Origin: Sphingomonadaceae bacterium | Lineage (GTDB): Bacteria > Pseudomonadota > Alphaproteobacteria > Sphingomonadales > Sphingomonadaceae | Reading direction: 5' to 3' | Assembly (NCBI GenBank): GCA_025359425.1 | Contig: JANYGC010000127.1 | Location: 1-55,039 of the forward strand | Length of the DNA: 55,039 nt | Part shown: positions 16,337 to 26,428 of the stretch, in pieces | How the letters are laid out: the number at the start of each line of letters is the position of its first letter | Numbering within the stretch: position 1 is the stretch's first letter | Notes under the pieces: generated by a model | Told to the model about the DNA's origin: nothing | Seen by the model: only the letters and a program-made list of their open reading frames with translations | Database searches by the model: none | Translations under genes and position numbers: made by a program

Positions 16337-17809
16337 TTACCCCGCAGCAGTAGCGATCAGCCGGGCGTAGAAGCGGATCAGACTGGTCAGATTGTCCAGA
16401 GTCATGTGCTCGTTGGTGCCGTGGATCATCTTGATGTCGGTGCTGGCGAGGCTGATCGCCTGGAACCGGTACACGTCGCTTGAGACCGGGCTCATCGAGC
16501 GACTGTCGGTTCCCGCGACGACGAGATAGGGCGATACGACCAGGCCTGGCCGGTCTGCCGCCACCGTGGCCGCGATCAGGTTCCAGCCGGGCGAATTGCT
16601 CGATGATACCGGGCTCGGTTCGCGCAAAGCACCGCCTGAAAAGTCCACCGTCACCGGCAGTTTTCCGACCGCTCCGCGCGCCCGCGCCAGTACTTTCGCC
16701 GAACTGTCCCACGGCGCGATCCGGTAATTGATCAGTGCGGTGGCGGTTTGCGGCAGCACGTTTTCCTTGGGGCTGCCGGTCAGCATGGTCGGGGCGATGG
16801 TCGTGTGCAGCATGGCCGCCGATGCCGGGTTTCCGCCCATCCGGGACACGATGAGCCCGCCAAACAGCCAGCGGTTGGCCGCAGCCAGCTTGTTCATACC
16901 GCCAGCCTTGGCGGCGAGAACAGAGACCATGCCCTCGGCCGGTCCGCGCAATTCGAGCGGAAACTGTTTGGCTTCAATTCTGAGCAAGGCCTTGGCGAGA
17001 TTGATCGTGCCGATCTCTTCGGCCTGGGGCGGAGCAGAGGAGTGCCCGCCTTTGGCCGGGGCGACGACCTTCAGGGTGACATAGCCCTTTTCGGCCACGC
17101 CGATCATCGCCGCGGAGCCATTGATCATCGGGGTGTCGGTGGCGATCAAGCCGCCCTCGTCGATCGTGAACAGCGCCTTGGTGCGGCGCGTAGCAAGCCA
17201 GTCTGCGGCCGCCTTGGCCCCAGTGCCGCCGACCTCTTCGTCATGGCCGGAAACGAGGATGATCGTGCGTCTTGGGGTGAAGCCTTGCCCGGCCAAAGCC
17301 TCAAGCCCCTCGAACAGTGCGACCAGCGAACCCTTGTCATCGACCGAACCGCGCCCCCACACCGCGCCTTCGGCAATCTCGCCCGCGAACGGCGCGTGCT
17401 TCCAGTCCTGTTCGGTGCCCGGGGTGACCGGGACTACATCCTGGTGCGCCATCACGATGATCGGCTGCGCCGACGGATCGCTGCCTGGCCAGACGTAGAT
17501 CAGCGTCTGCCCCAGTTCATGCCGCTGCATTTTGGCGCTGATCTTGGGATAGGTCGCGGTCAGCCAGTCGTGCAGCTTGGTCCATTCGCCCAGCTGGTTT
17601 TCGGCCGGGTCCTGATGGCTGACGGTCTGGATCCGCACCGCTTCGCCCAGATGTTGCGCGGCCAATGTGGTATCGAACGGCGGTGCTGCGGCGACGGTGA
17701 TGCCTGCCCCGCTACCGACCGCTTCGGGCGTGAACATGGCGGTGCGCGCCGCGATCACGGTGCCCACCACCACCACCGCGCCGCCCAGTCCCCAGACCCA
17801 TTTCTTCAT
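16337..17809 (-). CDS. M20-family metallopeptidase, membrane-anchored
   Basis: 490 residues, length of the carboxypeptidase S/PM20D1 branch of family M20. An N-terminal hydrophobic segment (about 4-22) is a signal anchor or signal peptide, so the enzyme likely acts in the periplasm. Zinc ligands appear in IVMAHQDVVP, GRGSVDDKGS (bridging Asp) and SGHDEEVGG (catalytic Glu pair). The dimerisation domain begins near GGHSSAPP. The C-terminal HGTNEHM supplies the last His. It probably hydrolyses N-acylated amino acids or small peptides. ATG 17809 is preceded by GGGAGCAGG. Unrelated in sequence to its neighbours; no operon partner. Confidence 0.9.
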   Translation of the reverse strand: MKKWVWGLGGAVVVVGTVIAARTAMFTPEAVGSGAGITVAAAPPFDTTLAAQHLGEAVRIQTVSHQDPAENQLGEWTKLHDWLTATYPKISAKMQRHELGQTLIYVWPGSDPSAQPIIVMAHQDVVPVTPGTEQDWKHAPFAGEIAEGAVWGRGSVDDKGSLVALFEGLEALAGQGFTPRRTIILVSGHDEEVGGTGAKAAADWLATRRTKALFTIDEGGLIATDTPMINGSAAMIGVAEKGYVTLKVVAPAKGGHSSAPPQAEEIGTINLAKALLRIEAKQFPLELRGPAEGMVSVLAAKAGGMNKLAAANRWLFGGLIVSRMGGNPASAAMLHTTIAPTMLTGSPKENVLPQTATALINYRIAPWDSSAKVLARARGAVGKLPVTVDFSGGALREPSPVSSSNSPGWNLIAATVAADRPGLVVSPYLVVAGTDSRSMSPVSSDVYRFQAISLASTDIKMIHGTNEHMTLDNLTSLIRFYARLIATAAG

Positions 17810-17879
17810 CGCCTGCTCCCACTGCTGTTTGGGAATAGTGTAGCCGGTGAGTGATGCGATGCAACCGCATGCAAAGAAA

Positions 17880-18026
17880 CTCCCCTTCTGGGGGAGGTGA
17901 CAGTCCGAAAGGTTGACGGAGGGGGGCGCACAGGAAGCGCGCGATAGCGCGCAGCCGCTGTCGCGGCCTTTTTTGGTTCGGCCCCCGTCCGGCTCGCTTC
18001 GCGACCCACCTCCCCCAACGGGGGAG
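17880..18026. repeat. Composite palindromic repeat (CTCCCC...GGGGGAG type)
   Basis: A mosaic between putA and the M20 peptidase. Both ends carry short hairpins of the CTCCCC...GGGGGAGGT form (17880-17898 and its mirror at 18008-18026). Inner arms GACGGAGGGGG and GCCCCCGTC face each other around a core with GAAGCGCGCGATAGCGCGC. This mirror layout is typical of interspersed bacterial palindromic elements. It has no T-run but could form a strong structure downstream of putA on its transcript. Confidence 0.65.
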
Positions 18027-18038
18027 ATTCTTGAGGCG

Positions 18039-21000
18039 CTACCCCGCCATCAGGCTCGCATTGCCGCCCGCCGCAGTCGTATCGATGCAGGTCACCCGTT
18101 CGGTCGCAAACCGCGCGAGGTAATGCGGGCCGCCAGCCTTGGGCCCGGTTCCCGACAGTCCTTCGCCGCCGAACGGCTGGCTGCCGACGACCGCGCCGAT
18201 CTGGTTGCGGTTGACGTAGAAATTGCCGACGCGCGCCTTGGCCTCGACTAGCTTCCGCGTTGCGTCGATCCGGCTGTGCAGGCCGAGTGTCAGCCCGAAC
18301 TGGCACGCGTTGATATCGGCGACCACTTGCTCGAGTTCATCCGCCTTGAACCGCGCGACGTGGAGCACCGGCCCGAAGTTTTCGTTCGCCAGTTCGCGGA
18401 TCGAGGCGATTTCGATGATCGCCGGTGCGACGAAATGCCCGGCCTCGCATGCTTTGGGCAGTTCCCGCTGCCATATGGTGTGCCCGGCGCGCTTCATCGC
18501 GGCAATGTGCTGGTCGAGCTTGGCCTTGGCCTCGGCGTCGATCACCGGACCGACATCGGTGGCGAGGTCTTCGGGGCTGCCGATCACCAGGGCCTCGAAC
18601 CCTCCCTTGATCATTGCCAGCATCGCGTCAGCGACATCGTCTTGCAAATAGAGCACCCGCAAGGCCGAGCAGCGCTGTCCTGCACTCTGGAACGCGCTCG
18701 CCAGCACGTCGCGCGTCACCTGCTCGGGCAAGGCCGAGCTATCGACGATCATCGCGTTCTGCCCGCCAGTCTCGGCCACCAGAATGCCAAGCGGGCCATC
18801 GCGCCCGGCCAGCGCCCGGTTGATTGCCCGCGCGGTCTCGGTCGAGCCGGTGAAGGCGACCCCGGCAATGCGCGGATCACTGGTCAGCAGCGCGCCAACC
18901 TTGCCGTCACCCGGGGCGAGTTGGACCACCCCGTCGGAGATCGCTTCGTGGAACAGCCGGATCGCGAGGTCGGCGATCAGCGGGGTCTGCTCGGCCGGCT
19001 TGGCGATCACCGTGTTGCCCGCGGCGAGTGGCCCGGCGATCAGCCCGGTGAAGATCGCCAGCGGGAAGTTCCACGGCGAAATCGCCACGAACACCCCGCG
19101 CCCGGCGAGCCGCATGCGGTTGCTCTCGCCGGTCGGGCCGGGCAGGGCGACACCTTCGGGCGTGAAATGCGCACGCGCCTCAGCGGCGTAATAGCGCAGA
19201 AAATCGACCGCCTCGCGCACTTCCAGCACCGCATCGACCAGCGATTTCCCCGCCTCGCGTTGGCACAGTGAGAGAAATTCGGTGGTGTGCGCTTCGTAGA
19301 GTTCGGCAACTTCTTCTAGCAAGGTTGCGCGGACATCACCGCCGAGACCGTCCCATTCGGGCTGGAAAGCTTCGGCGCGGGCGATCATTTCGTCGACTTC
19401 GGACGCGCTCGCTGAACGCACCGTTCCAACTAAGAATCCGTTGTAAGGCGAGCGAACCTCCTGGATTCCGCTTTGCCCATGTTTGACTGTTGGCTCAGCG
19501 AGCCAATTCTCTGCGTCCGCCCATTCATCGAGCCAAGAAAGCAAAGGCCAACGCACCAGCGGATCGGCTAGATCAACGCCGTCGCTGTTGCGCCGTCCGG
19601 GGAAGATATCCGCGGGCAGCGGGATCGCCGGATTGCGGCGCGAGCCCAGCGCGGCCAACTCCGCAACGGGATCGCCGACTAGCTCGGCCACCGGCACGTC
19701 GGCATCGGCCATGCGGTTGACGAAGCTGCTGTTCGCGCCGTTCTCAAGCAGCCGCCGGACCAGATAGGCGAGGAGGTCCTTGTGCCCACCCACCGGCGCG
19801 TAAATCCGCACCGGGGTGCGCGCCTGCCCGGCTTCGGCTTCGAGCTTCGCCAGTTCCTCGTAAACGTCCTCGCCCATGCCGTGGAGCCGCTGAAATTCGA
19901 ACGCATTGCTTCCCGCCAGCGCCTTGATCGCGCCGACCGAATAGGCGTTGTGCGTGGCAAAGGCGGCATAGACTGCATCGGGCGCGGCGAGCAGCTTGGC
20001 GGCGCACGCGAGGTACGATACGTCGGTCGCGACCTTGCGCGTGAACACTGGGTAATCATTGTGTCCGCCGACCTGGCTGAGCTTGATCTCGCTGTCCCAA
20101 TAGGCACCCTTGACCAGCCGGACCATGATCCTGCGGCCATGCCGGCGGGCCAGTGCAATCACCCAGTCGATCATCGGCACCGCGCGTTTGGAATAGGCCT
20201 GCAGCGCCAAGCCAAAACCCTGCCAGCCGCCAGAAAACAGTTCGTCGTCGCTTGCCAGCGCCTCGATGATGTCCATCGACAGTTCAAGCCGTTCGGCTTC
20301 TTCGGCGTCGATGGTGAAGTGGATGTCGGCATCGCGGGCCTGCGCGGCGAGCTGCTTCAGCAGCGGCACCAGCGCCGCCTTGGCCGCATCGGCATGGAGG
20401 AAATCGTAGCGCGGATAGAGCGCCGAAAGCTTGACCGAAATCCCCGGCGAACGAACGATTCCTTCGCCCGCGTCAGCAGCGATCGCGGTCAGGGCATTGG
20501 CGTAGGAAAGCCGGTAGCGCTCGGCATCGGCAAAGGTCATCGCGGCCTCACCGAGCATGTCGAAGCTGTGCGTGAGACCGTGTTTGCGCTCGGGCGCGGC
20601 ACGCTCCAGCGCCTCCTGAATGGTCCGCCCGAACACGAACTGCCCGCCGAGGATCTTCATCGCCTGCAAGGTCGCCTGGCGGATCACCGGCTCGCCCAGC
20701 CGGCCGACCGCGCGCTTGAGCGAAGCGCCCAGACCAGCCGCATCGGCGCGGCGCTGGTGCAGCACCGACCCGGTCAGCATCAGCGAAAACGTCGCGGCGT
20801 TGACGAAAGTGCTCGAACTCTCGCCGACATGCTCAGACCAGTCGATCCCGCCGAGCTTGTCATGGATCAGCGCGTCGGCGGTGGCGGCGTCGGGCACCCG
20901 CAGCAGCGCCTCGGCAAGGCACATCAGCGCGATGCCTTCATCGGTGCCGAGCCCGTAGGTTTGCAGGAACGCATCCAGGCCGGAAGCCTTGCGCGCACGG

Positions 21001-21149
21001 GCCCCTTCGACCAGCCGCGCCGCCAGCCGGCTTGCTTCGGCATGCACCGCGCTGGCGGGCGCAGCCTGACCGAGGCGCTCGGCAATGCAGGGTTCCTCGT
21101 CCATCCGGTAAGCGAGGCGAAGGGCGGTGCGGTCGATGGCAGCTGGCAT
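18039..21149 (-). CDS. putA: Bifunctional proline dehydrogenase/glutamate semialdehyde dehydrogenase PutA
   Basis: 1,036 residues. Oxidises proline to pyrroline-5-carboxylate with FAD, then to glutamate with NAD. The proline dehydrogenase barrel lies in the first half (SVKLSALYPRYDF, DAEEAERLELS, RLVKGAYWDSEIK). The aldehyde dehydrogenase fills the second half (SPWNFPLAIF, AFTGSTETARAI, catalytic Glu in AETGGQNAMIV, catalytic Cys in SAGQRCSALRVLYL). There is no N-terminal ribbon-helix-helix domain, so unlike enterobacterial PutA it should not repress its own gene. ATG 21149 is chosen because family similarity begins there; the open frame runs on upstream into the divergent promoter region. 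Divergent from the 5-oxoprolinase operon 95 bases away. Confidence 0.96.
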   Translation of the reverse strand: MPAAIDRTALRLAYRMDEEPCIAERLGQAAPASAVHAEASRLAARLVEGARARKASGLDAFLQTYGLGTDEGIALMCLAEALLRVPDAATADALIHDKLGGIDWSEHVGESSSTFVNAATFSLMLTGSVLHQRRADAAGLGASLKRAVGRLGEPVIRQATLQAMKILGGQFVFGRTIQEALERAAPERKHGLTHSFDMLGEAAMTFADAERYRLSYANALTAIAADAGEGIVRSPGISVKLSALYPRYDFLHADAAKAALVPLLKQLAAQARDADIHFTIDAEEAERLELSMDIIEALASDDELFSGGWQGFGLALQAYSKRAVPMIDWVIALARRHGRRIMVRLVKGAYWDSEIKLSQVGGHNDYPVFTRKVATDVSYLACAAKLLAAPDAVYAAFATHNAYSVGAIKALAGSNAFEFQRLHGMGEDVYEELAKLEAEAGQARTPVRIYAPVGGHKDLLAYLVRRLLENGANSSFVNRMADADVPVAELVGDPVAELAALGSRRNPAIPLPADIFPGRRNSDGVDLADPLVRWPLLSWLDEWADAENWLAEPTVKHGQSGIQEVRSPYNGFLVGTVRSASASEVDEMIARAEAFQPEWDGLGGDVRATLLEEVAELYEAHTTEFLSLCQREAGKSLVDAVLEVREAVDFLRYYAAEARAHFTPEGVALPGPTGESNRMRLAGRGVFVAISPWNFPLAIFTGLIAGPLAAGNTVIAKPAEQTPLIADLAIRLFHEAISDGVVQLAPGDGKVGALLTSDPRIAGVAFTGSTETARAINRALAGRDGPLGILVAETGGQNAMIVDSSALPEQVTRDVLASAFQSAGQRCSALRVLYLQDDVADAMLAMIKGGFEALVIGSPEDLATDVGPVIDAEAKAKLDQHIAAMKRAGHTIWQRELPKACEAGHFVAPAIIEIASIRELANENFGPVLHVARFKADELEQVVADINACQFGLTLGLHSRIDATRKLVEAKARVGNFYVNRNQIGAVVGSQPFGGEGLSGTGPKAGGPHYLARFATERVTCIDTTAAGGNASLMAG

Positions 21150-21243
21150 GCCGCCGCCTCTAACACTGGTTGCAACGGAAACCAATCGGCGGTGCCGATT
21201 GCATGCCTTTGCCAAGCGCGCCGCCCCGGCTATGCAAGGGTGG
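21150..21243. promoter_or_regulatory. Divergent promoter region of putA and 5-oxoprolinase operon
   Basis: A 94-base region between two outward-facing operons. It holds an 8-bp inverted repeat with a 3-base spacer (CAATCGGC GGT GCCGATTG, 21183-21201) and a palindrome GTTGCAAC (21169-21176). Either could bind a dimeric regulator such as an Lrp- or TetR-type protein acting on both operons. The symmetry is seen; the shared regulation is inferred. Confidence 0.5.
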
Positions 21244-24200
21244 ATGGACGCCGCGCCCCTCTGGCAATTCTGGATCGACCGCGGCGGCACTTTCACCGAT
21301 GTCATCGCCCGCGCCCCCGGCGGTCAGGTCCGCACCGTCAAACTGCTGTCCGAAGACCCGGCCCGCACCGAGGACGCAGCGATTGCCGCAATCCGGCAGC
21401 TATCCGGTGTCCTCTCCGGCCCGCTGCCGCCATGCCAGGTGCGGATGGGGACCACAGTGGCGACCAACGCGCTGCTCGAGCGCAAGGGTGAGCCGGCGCT
21501 GCTGGCGATCACCCGCGGTTTCGGCGACGCGCTGGTGATCGGCACGCAGGAGCGGCCCGAACTGTTCGTGCGGCAGATTGTGCTGCCAGTACCGCCGCAT
21601 GCCCGCGTGCTCGAAATTGCCGAGCGGGTCATGGCCGATGGTACCGTGCTGGAGGACCTTGACGAAGCGGCGGCGCTCGCGGGATTGTCTGCTGCGCGTG
21701 CGGCCGGCTTGACCTCGGTTGCGATCGTGCTGGTACACGGCTGGCGCTATCCGGCGCATGAGGCTCGGCTGGCCGAACTGGCCTGCGCCGCCGGGTTCAC
21801 CCAGGTTTCGGTCAGCCATGAACTCGCCCCCTCGATCAAGCTGATCGCGCGTGGCGATACCACGCTGGTCGATGCCTATTTGTCGCCGGTGCTGCGGCAT
21901 TACGTCGATCAGTTCAGTGCCGCTCTCGGCCCCGCTTCGGCACCGTTGTTCATGCAGAGCTCGGGCGGGTTGATCGATGGCGCGCGCTTCCACGGCAAGG
22001 ATGCGACGCTGTCTGGCCCGGCGGGCGGGATCGTCGGGATGGCGCGAACCGCCGAGACGTCCGGTGCGACGCGGGTCATCGGGTTCGACATGGGCGGGAC
22101 CTCGACTGACGTCAGCCACTACGCCGGCACATTCGAGCGCGACAGCGAAACTCGGCTCGCGGGGGTTCGCATCCGTGCGCCGATGTTGCGGATCCACACC
22201 GTTGCGGCGGGGGGTGGTTCGATCTGCCGGTTCGATGCCGGGCGGCTGGTGGTCGGGCCCGAGAGCGCGGGCGCGGTGCCGGGGCCCGCCTGCTACCGCC
22301 ACGGCGGGCCGCTGACCTTGACCGATTGCAATGTGCTGCTGGGCAAGCTGGTGCCGGAGCAGTTTCCGCAGGTCTTCGGGCCGGCGGGCGACCAGCCGAT
22401 CGATGCCGCCGTGGTTGCCGACAAGTTCGCCGCGCTGGCGGCCTCGGTTGCGGCAGAGACCGGGCAAAGCATCCAGCCCGAACTGCTCGCCGAGGGCTTC
22501 GTCCAGATCGCGGTGAACAACATGGCGAACGCAATCCGGCAAGTCTCGGTGGCGCGCGGACATGACGTTACGGCGGCGGCGCTGGCCTGTTTCGGCGGCG
22601 CGGGCGGGCAACATGCCTGTCTGGTCGCCGATGCGCTGGGGATCGAGACGGTGCTCGTCCACCCGCTTGCCGGGGTACTGTCGGCTTATGGGATGGGTCT
22701 GGCGAGCGTGGCGGCGGTGCGCGAGGGCAGTCTTGGCCTGGCGCTCGCGCCAGGGGTTGAACCGGCGGTCGAGGCACTGTGCGCAAGCCTTGCCGATGCC
22801 GCCGAGGCGCAGCTTGGCACCACGCCCAGCCGGGTCGAGGCGCGGCTGTTCGTGCGGCGCGAGGGGTCTGATGCCACGATTGAGCTTGAGCCCGGCCCAG
22901 TGCCTGATCTGAACGCCGAGTTCGCCCTGCGCCACCGCGCGGAGTTCGGGTTCGACAGTGCCGGACCGCTGGTGATCGACCGGATCCGGGTCGAGGCGGC
23001 GGTCGAGGATGCCAGCGCGGGGCAGCTCGCCTGGCCGCTCGCACCCCACAGCGGACCGGCGATTGATACCGTAATGAGCTGGCTGCAAGGCGCGGCGCGT
23101 CTGGTCCCGCTCTACCAGCGCGCCGACCTCGCCGCCGGGTTTGCCGCGCCCGGACCGCTGATCGTGGTCGATCCGCTCGCGACCACGGTGATCGACCCGG
23201 GCTGGCAAGTGCTGGTCGATCCTGATGGCACCTTGCGCCTAACCCGCACCGTGCCGCGTCTGATCGCAGCGGGTGACACCACCGCCGACCCGATCCGGCT
23301 CGAAGTGTTCAACGGGCTGTTCATGGCGATCGCCGAGGAAATGGGGCTGGTGCTCGCGCGCACCGCGAGCTCCGTCAACATTCGCGAACGGCTCGATTTT
23401 TCCTGTGCGCTGTTCGATGGCGCGGGACGGTTGGTCGCGAACGCGCCGCATATGCCGGTGCATCTGGGCTCGATGGGTGAGAGCGTCGGCGCGATTTTGC
23501 GCGCGCGCGGCGAAGGGCGCGCTGGGCCCAATGACGGCCGGGGCATCCGGCGCGGCGATGCCTATGTGCTCAACGCGCCTTACGCTGGTGGCACGCATCT
23601 GCCCGACATCACCGTGGTCATGCCGGTGTTCGTCAGAGACGATGAAGCGGTGCCGAGTTTCTACGTCGCCGCGCGCGGGCATCATGCCGATGTCGGCGGA
23701 ATCGCGCCCGGTTCGATGCCGCCTGACAGCCGTTCAATCCTGGATGAAGGCGTGCTGATCGAGAATTTCCTGCTGGTCGATGAAGGCCGGTTTTGCGCGA
23801 GGGAGATCCGTGCGCTGCTCGGTTCGGGACAGCATCCGGCGCGCAATATCGACCAGAACCTTGCCGACCTGACCGCTCAGGTTGCCGCCTGCGCACGCGG
23901 AGCGGCTGGCCTCGATGCAGCTTGCGCCGAGCATGGCCGCGCGGTGGTGATCGCCTATATGGACCACGTCCACGCCAATGCCGAGGAAGCGGTGCGGCGG
24001 CTGGTCTCACGGCTCAGCGACGGCGCATTCCGTCTCGAAATGGACAGCGGCGCGGTAATCGCGGTGGCGGTGCGGATCGACCGCGCGGCGCGCCATGTGA
24101 CGGTCGATTTCACCGGCACCAGCAGCCAGCTGCCCGACAATTTCAACGCCCCGTTTTCGGTCGTGCGCGCGGCGACGATGTATGTCCTGCGCACGATGAT

Positions 24201-24843
24201 CGACGATCCGATCCCGATGAACGAGGGCTGCCTCGCGCCGGTGACTTTGGTCGTGCCCGAAGGCTGCATGTTGCGTCCGGCTTACCCGGCAGCGGTGGTC
24301 GCGGGCAATGTCGAGACCAGCCAGGCGGTGACCGATGCGCTGTTCGGCGCGTTCGGTGCGCTCGCCGCGAGTCAGGGGACGATGAACAATTTCACCTTCG
24401 GGACCGAGCGCTACCAGTATTACGAGACCATCGCGGGCGGGGCTGGGGCGGGGCCGGGCTTCGCCGGGGCCAGCGCGGTGCAGACGCACATGACCAACAG
24501 CCGGTTGACCGACCCCGAAATTCTTGAGACGCGGTTTCCGGTACTGCTTGAAAGCTTCGCGGTGCGGCATGGCTCGGGCGGCGCGGGCGTGTGGCGCGGC
24601 GGCGATGGCGCGGTGCGGCGGGTGCGGTTTCTTGAGCCGATGCAAGCTGGGATTCTCGCCAATCGCCGCCGAACTGCGCCGTTCGGACTGGCGGGTGGCG
24701 GCGACGCATTGCCCGGCATAAACCGCGTCGAACGTAGCTCAGGCGAAGTTGAGGTTCTCCCAGCGACCGCCAGCGTGACAGTTTTGGCAGGCGATGTCAT
24801 GGTCATCGAAACACCCGGCGGGGGAGGGTACGGCAAGGCATGA
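21244..24843 (+). CDS. 5-oxoprolinase (ATP-hydrolysing), HyuA-HyuB fusion
   Basis: 1,199 residues. ATP-dependent opening of 5-oxo-L-proline to glutamate. The N-terminal HyuA-type half starts with the phosphate motif IDRGGTFTDV, then GTTVATNALLERKG, then the second phosphate site GFDMGGTSTDVS and AAGGGSICRFD. The HyuB half starts near residue 700 (IRLEVFNGLFMAIAEEMG; ARTASSVNIRERLDFSCALFD; GHHADVGGIAPGSMPP). The fused single-chain layout and length fit 5-oxoprolinase better than two-subunit hydantoinases. Start: ATG 21244, after AAGGG; ATG 21232 is possible. Its stop overlaps the next start (ATGA). Hydantoin or acetone-carboxylase-like activity cannot be fully excluded. Confidence 0.9.
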   Translation: MDAAPLWQFWIDRGGTFTDVIARAPGGQVRTVKLLSEDPARTEDAAIAAIRQLSGVLSGPLPPCQVRMGTTVATNALLERKGEPALLAITRGFGDALVIGTQERPELFVRQIVLPVPPHARVLEIAERVMADGTVLEDLDEAAALAGLSAARAAGLTSVAIVLVHGWRYPAHEARLAELACAAGFTQVSVSHELAPSIKLIARGDTTLVDAYLSPVLRHYVDQFSAALGPASAPLFMQSSGGLIDGARFHGKDATLSGPAGGIVGMARTAETSGATRVIGFDMGGTSTDVSHYAGTFERDSETRLAGVRIRAPMLRIHTVAAGGGSICRFDAGRLVVGPESAGAVPGPACYRHGGPLTLTDCNVLLGKLVPEQFPQVFGPAGDQPIDAAVVADKFAALAASVAAETGQSIQPELLAEGFVQIAVNNMANAIRQVSVARGHDVTAAALACFGGAGGQHACLVADALGIETVLVHPLAGVLSAYGMGLASVAAVREGSLGLALAPGVEPAVEALCASLADAAEAQLGTTPSRVEARLFVRREGSDATIELEPGPVPDLNAEFALRHRAEFGFDSAGPLVIDRIRVEAAVEDASAGQLAWPLAPHSGPAIDTVMSWLQGAARLVPLYQRADLAAGFAAPGPLIVVDPLATTVIDPGWQVLVDPDGTLRLTRTVPRLIAAGDTTADPIRLEVFNGLFMAIAEEMGLVLARTASSVNIRERLDFSCALFDGAGRLVANAPHMPVHLGSMGESVGAILRARGEGRAGPNDGRGIRRGDAYVLNAPYAGGTHLPDITVVMPVFVRDDEAVPSFYVAARGHHADVGGIAPGSMPPDSRSILDEGVLIENFLLVDEGRFCAREIRALLGSGQHPARNIDQNLADLTAQVAACARGAAGLDAACAEHGRAVVIAYMDHVHANAEEAVRRLVSRLSDGAFRLEMDSGAVIAVAVRIDRAARHVTVDFTGTSSQLPDNFNAPFSVVRAATMYVLRTMIDDPIPMNEGCLAPVTLVVPEGCMLRPAYPAAVVAGNVETSQAVTDALFGAFGALAASQGTMNNFTFGTERYQYYETIAGGAGAGPGFAGASAVQTHMTNSRLTDPEILETRFPVLLESFAVRHGSGGAGVWRGGDGAVRRVRFLEPMQAGILANRRRTAPFGLAGGGDALPGINRVERSSGEVEVLPATASVTVLAGDVMVIETPGGGGYGKA

Positions 24844-25493
24844 ACCTGTGGGTCCTCTCGGGAATCGCGGTGATGGTGGCGGGGTTTGCGCTGCGCCGTA
24901 TCAACCCGCTGCTGGTGGTCCTGCTCGCCGCCGCTGCGAGTGGACTGGCCGCTGGGCTCGATCCGCTCGCGCTGATCGCCGCGTTCGGCAAGGCGTTCAA
25001 CGATACCCGCTATGTCAGCGCGGTGTGGCTGGTGCTGCCGGTGATCGGGCTGCTCGAACGGCACGGCCTGCAGGAACGCGCGCGGAGCCTGATCGCGGGA
25101 CTGAAGGGCGCGACGCTGCCGCGTCTGCTGACCGGCTACCTGCTGCTGCGGCAGACGACCGCAGCGCTGGGGCTGACCTCGGTGGCGGGGCACGCGCAGA
25201 CCGTGCGGCCCTTGCTCGCGCCGATGGCGTTGGCCGCCGCGCAGCCCGCCGATGAGGCCGAGGCCGAGCAGGTCAAGGCGATGGCCGCTGCGACCGATAA
25301 CGTCGGATTGTTCTTCGGCGAGGACATCTTCATCGCCATCGGCTCGATCTTGCTGATGAAAGGCTTCCTCGAGCAGCAGGGCATCGTGCTCGCACCGTTC
25401 GACTTGTCGGTCTGGGCGATCCCGACCGCGTTTGCGGCTTTCGCGATCCATGCGCTGCGGCTGTGGCGCTTTGGGCGGGGGCGGCAGCGATGA
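24840..25493 (+). CDS. DUF969 family membrane protein, putative 5-oxoproline transporter part
   Basis: 217 residues with about five or six membrane helices. It matches the DUF969 family (PF06149) in NLWVLSGIAVMVAGFALRRI, the VLPVIGLLERHGLQERARSLI segment and ATDNVGLFFGEDIFIAIGSI. Family members are paired with DUF979 proteins and are thought to form a two-part transporter; no transport assay is implied by sequence. It overlaps the 5-oxoprolinase stop by four bases and the DUF979 start by four bases, so the three are made together. The likely role is inner-membrane uptake of 5-oxoproline or a related acid. Confidence 0.85.
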   Translation: MNLWVLSGIAVMVAGFALRRINPLLVVLLAAAASGLAAGLDPLALIAAFGKAFNDTRYVSAVWLVLPVIGLLERHGLQERARSLIAGLKGATLPRLLTGYLLLRQTTAALGLTSVAGHAQTVRPLLAPMALAAAQPADEAEAEQVKAMAAATDNVGLFFGEDIFIAIGSILLMKGFLEQQGIVLAPFDLSVWAIPTAFAAFAIHALRLWRFGRGRQR

Positions 25494-26428
25494 TCGGTCT
25501 GGCGCAGGTCTACATCGTCGCCGGACTGATCTTTGCTGCCAGCGCGGCGCTCTCGGTGCGCGATGCCAGCAATCCCAAGCGCTGGGTCAACGCCGCCTTC
25601 TGGGGCCTGCTTGCGCTGTCGATGGTGGCGGGCGACCGGCTCGGCGATCTCGGTAACGGGGTGCTTGTGATCGCGCTGGTCGCCGTCGCGGCGCTCGGCG
25701 GCTTGGGGCGCGGGGTTGTGCCCGATGACAGCGCCAGTCGTAAGGACCGCTCCGCCCGCCACGGCAACCGGCTGTTCCTGCTGGCTTTGGTCATCCCGGT
25801 GACCGTATTGGTGGGCACACTGCTGTTCAAGGCGGTGCCGTGGCTGGTCGATGCCAAGCAGGTGACGCTGGTCAGCCTGGCGCTCGGCGCGTTGTTGGCA
25901 CTCGGCATCGGGCTCTTCTGGTTGCGTGATCGGCCGGTTGCGGCGCTGCAAGAAGGCCGCCGTCTGCTCGATGCAGTCGGCTGGGCGGCAATCTTGCCGC
26001 AGATGCTGGCGAGTTTGGGGGTGGTCTTTGCGCTGGCCGGGCTGGGCAAGGTCGTTGGTAATCTGATGAGCGCTGTCATCCCCGACGGCTCGCGGCTGGG
26101 CGCGGTGCTTGCTTACGGCCTCGGCATGGCCTTGTTCACGATGGTGATGGGCAATGCCTTTGCTGCCTTCCCGGTGATGGCCGCGGCAATCGGGCTGCCG
26201 TTGCTGATCCAGCACTACCACGGCGATCCGGCAGTGATCGCGGCGGTGGGGATGCTGTGCGGGTTCTGCGGTACCCTGATGACGCCGATGGCGGCCAATT
26301 TCAACATCGTCCCGGCGGCGCTGCTCGAGCTCAAGGACCGCAACGCGGTGGTCAAGATGCAGGTGCCGACCGCGCTGCCCCTGCTGGGGTTCAACATCGC
26401 GCTGCTTTATTGGGCGGCGTTCCGGTGA
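25490..26428 (+). CDS. DUF979 family membrane protein, putative transporter partner
   Basis: 312 residues, about nine hydrophobic segments, DUF979 family (PF06166). Recognised by VYIVAGLIFAASAALSVRD, NPKRWVNAAFWGLLALS, LPQMLASLGVVFALAGLG and the highly conserved TMVMGNAFAAFPVMAAAIG and CGFCGTLMTPMAANFN segments. The last two resemble the paired re-entrant regions of ion-coupled carriers, which supports a transport role. ATG 25490 overlaps the DUF969 stop (ATGA), and its own stop overlaps the GTG of the next gene (GTGA). With DUF969 it probably forms one complex. Confidence 0.86.
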   Translation: MIGLAQVYIVAGLIFAASAALSVRDASNPKRWVNAAFWGLLALSMVAGDRLGDLGNGVLVIALVAVAALGGLGRGVVPDDSASRKDRSARHGNRLFLLALVIPVTVLVGTLLFKAVPWLVDAKQVTLVSLALGALLALGIGLFWLRDRPVAALQEGRRLLDAVGWAAILPQMLASLGVVFALAGLGKVVGNLMSAVIPDGSRLGAVLAYGLGMALFTMVMGNAFAAFPVMAAAIGLPLLIQHYHGDPAVIAAVGMLCGFCGTLMTPMAANFNIVPAALLELKDRNAVVKMQVPTALPLLGFNIALLYWAAFR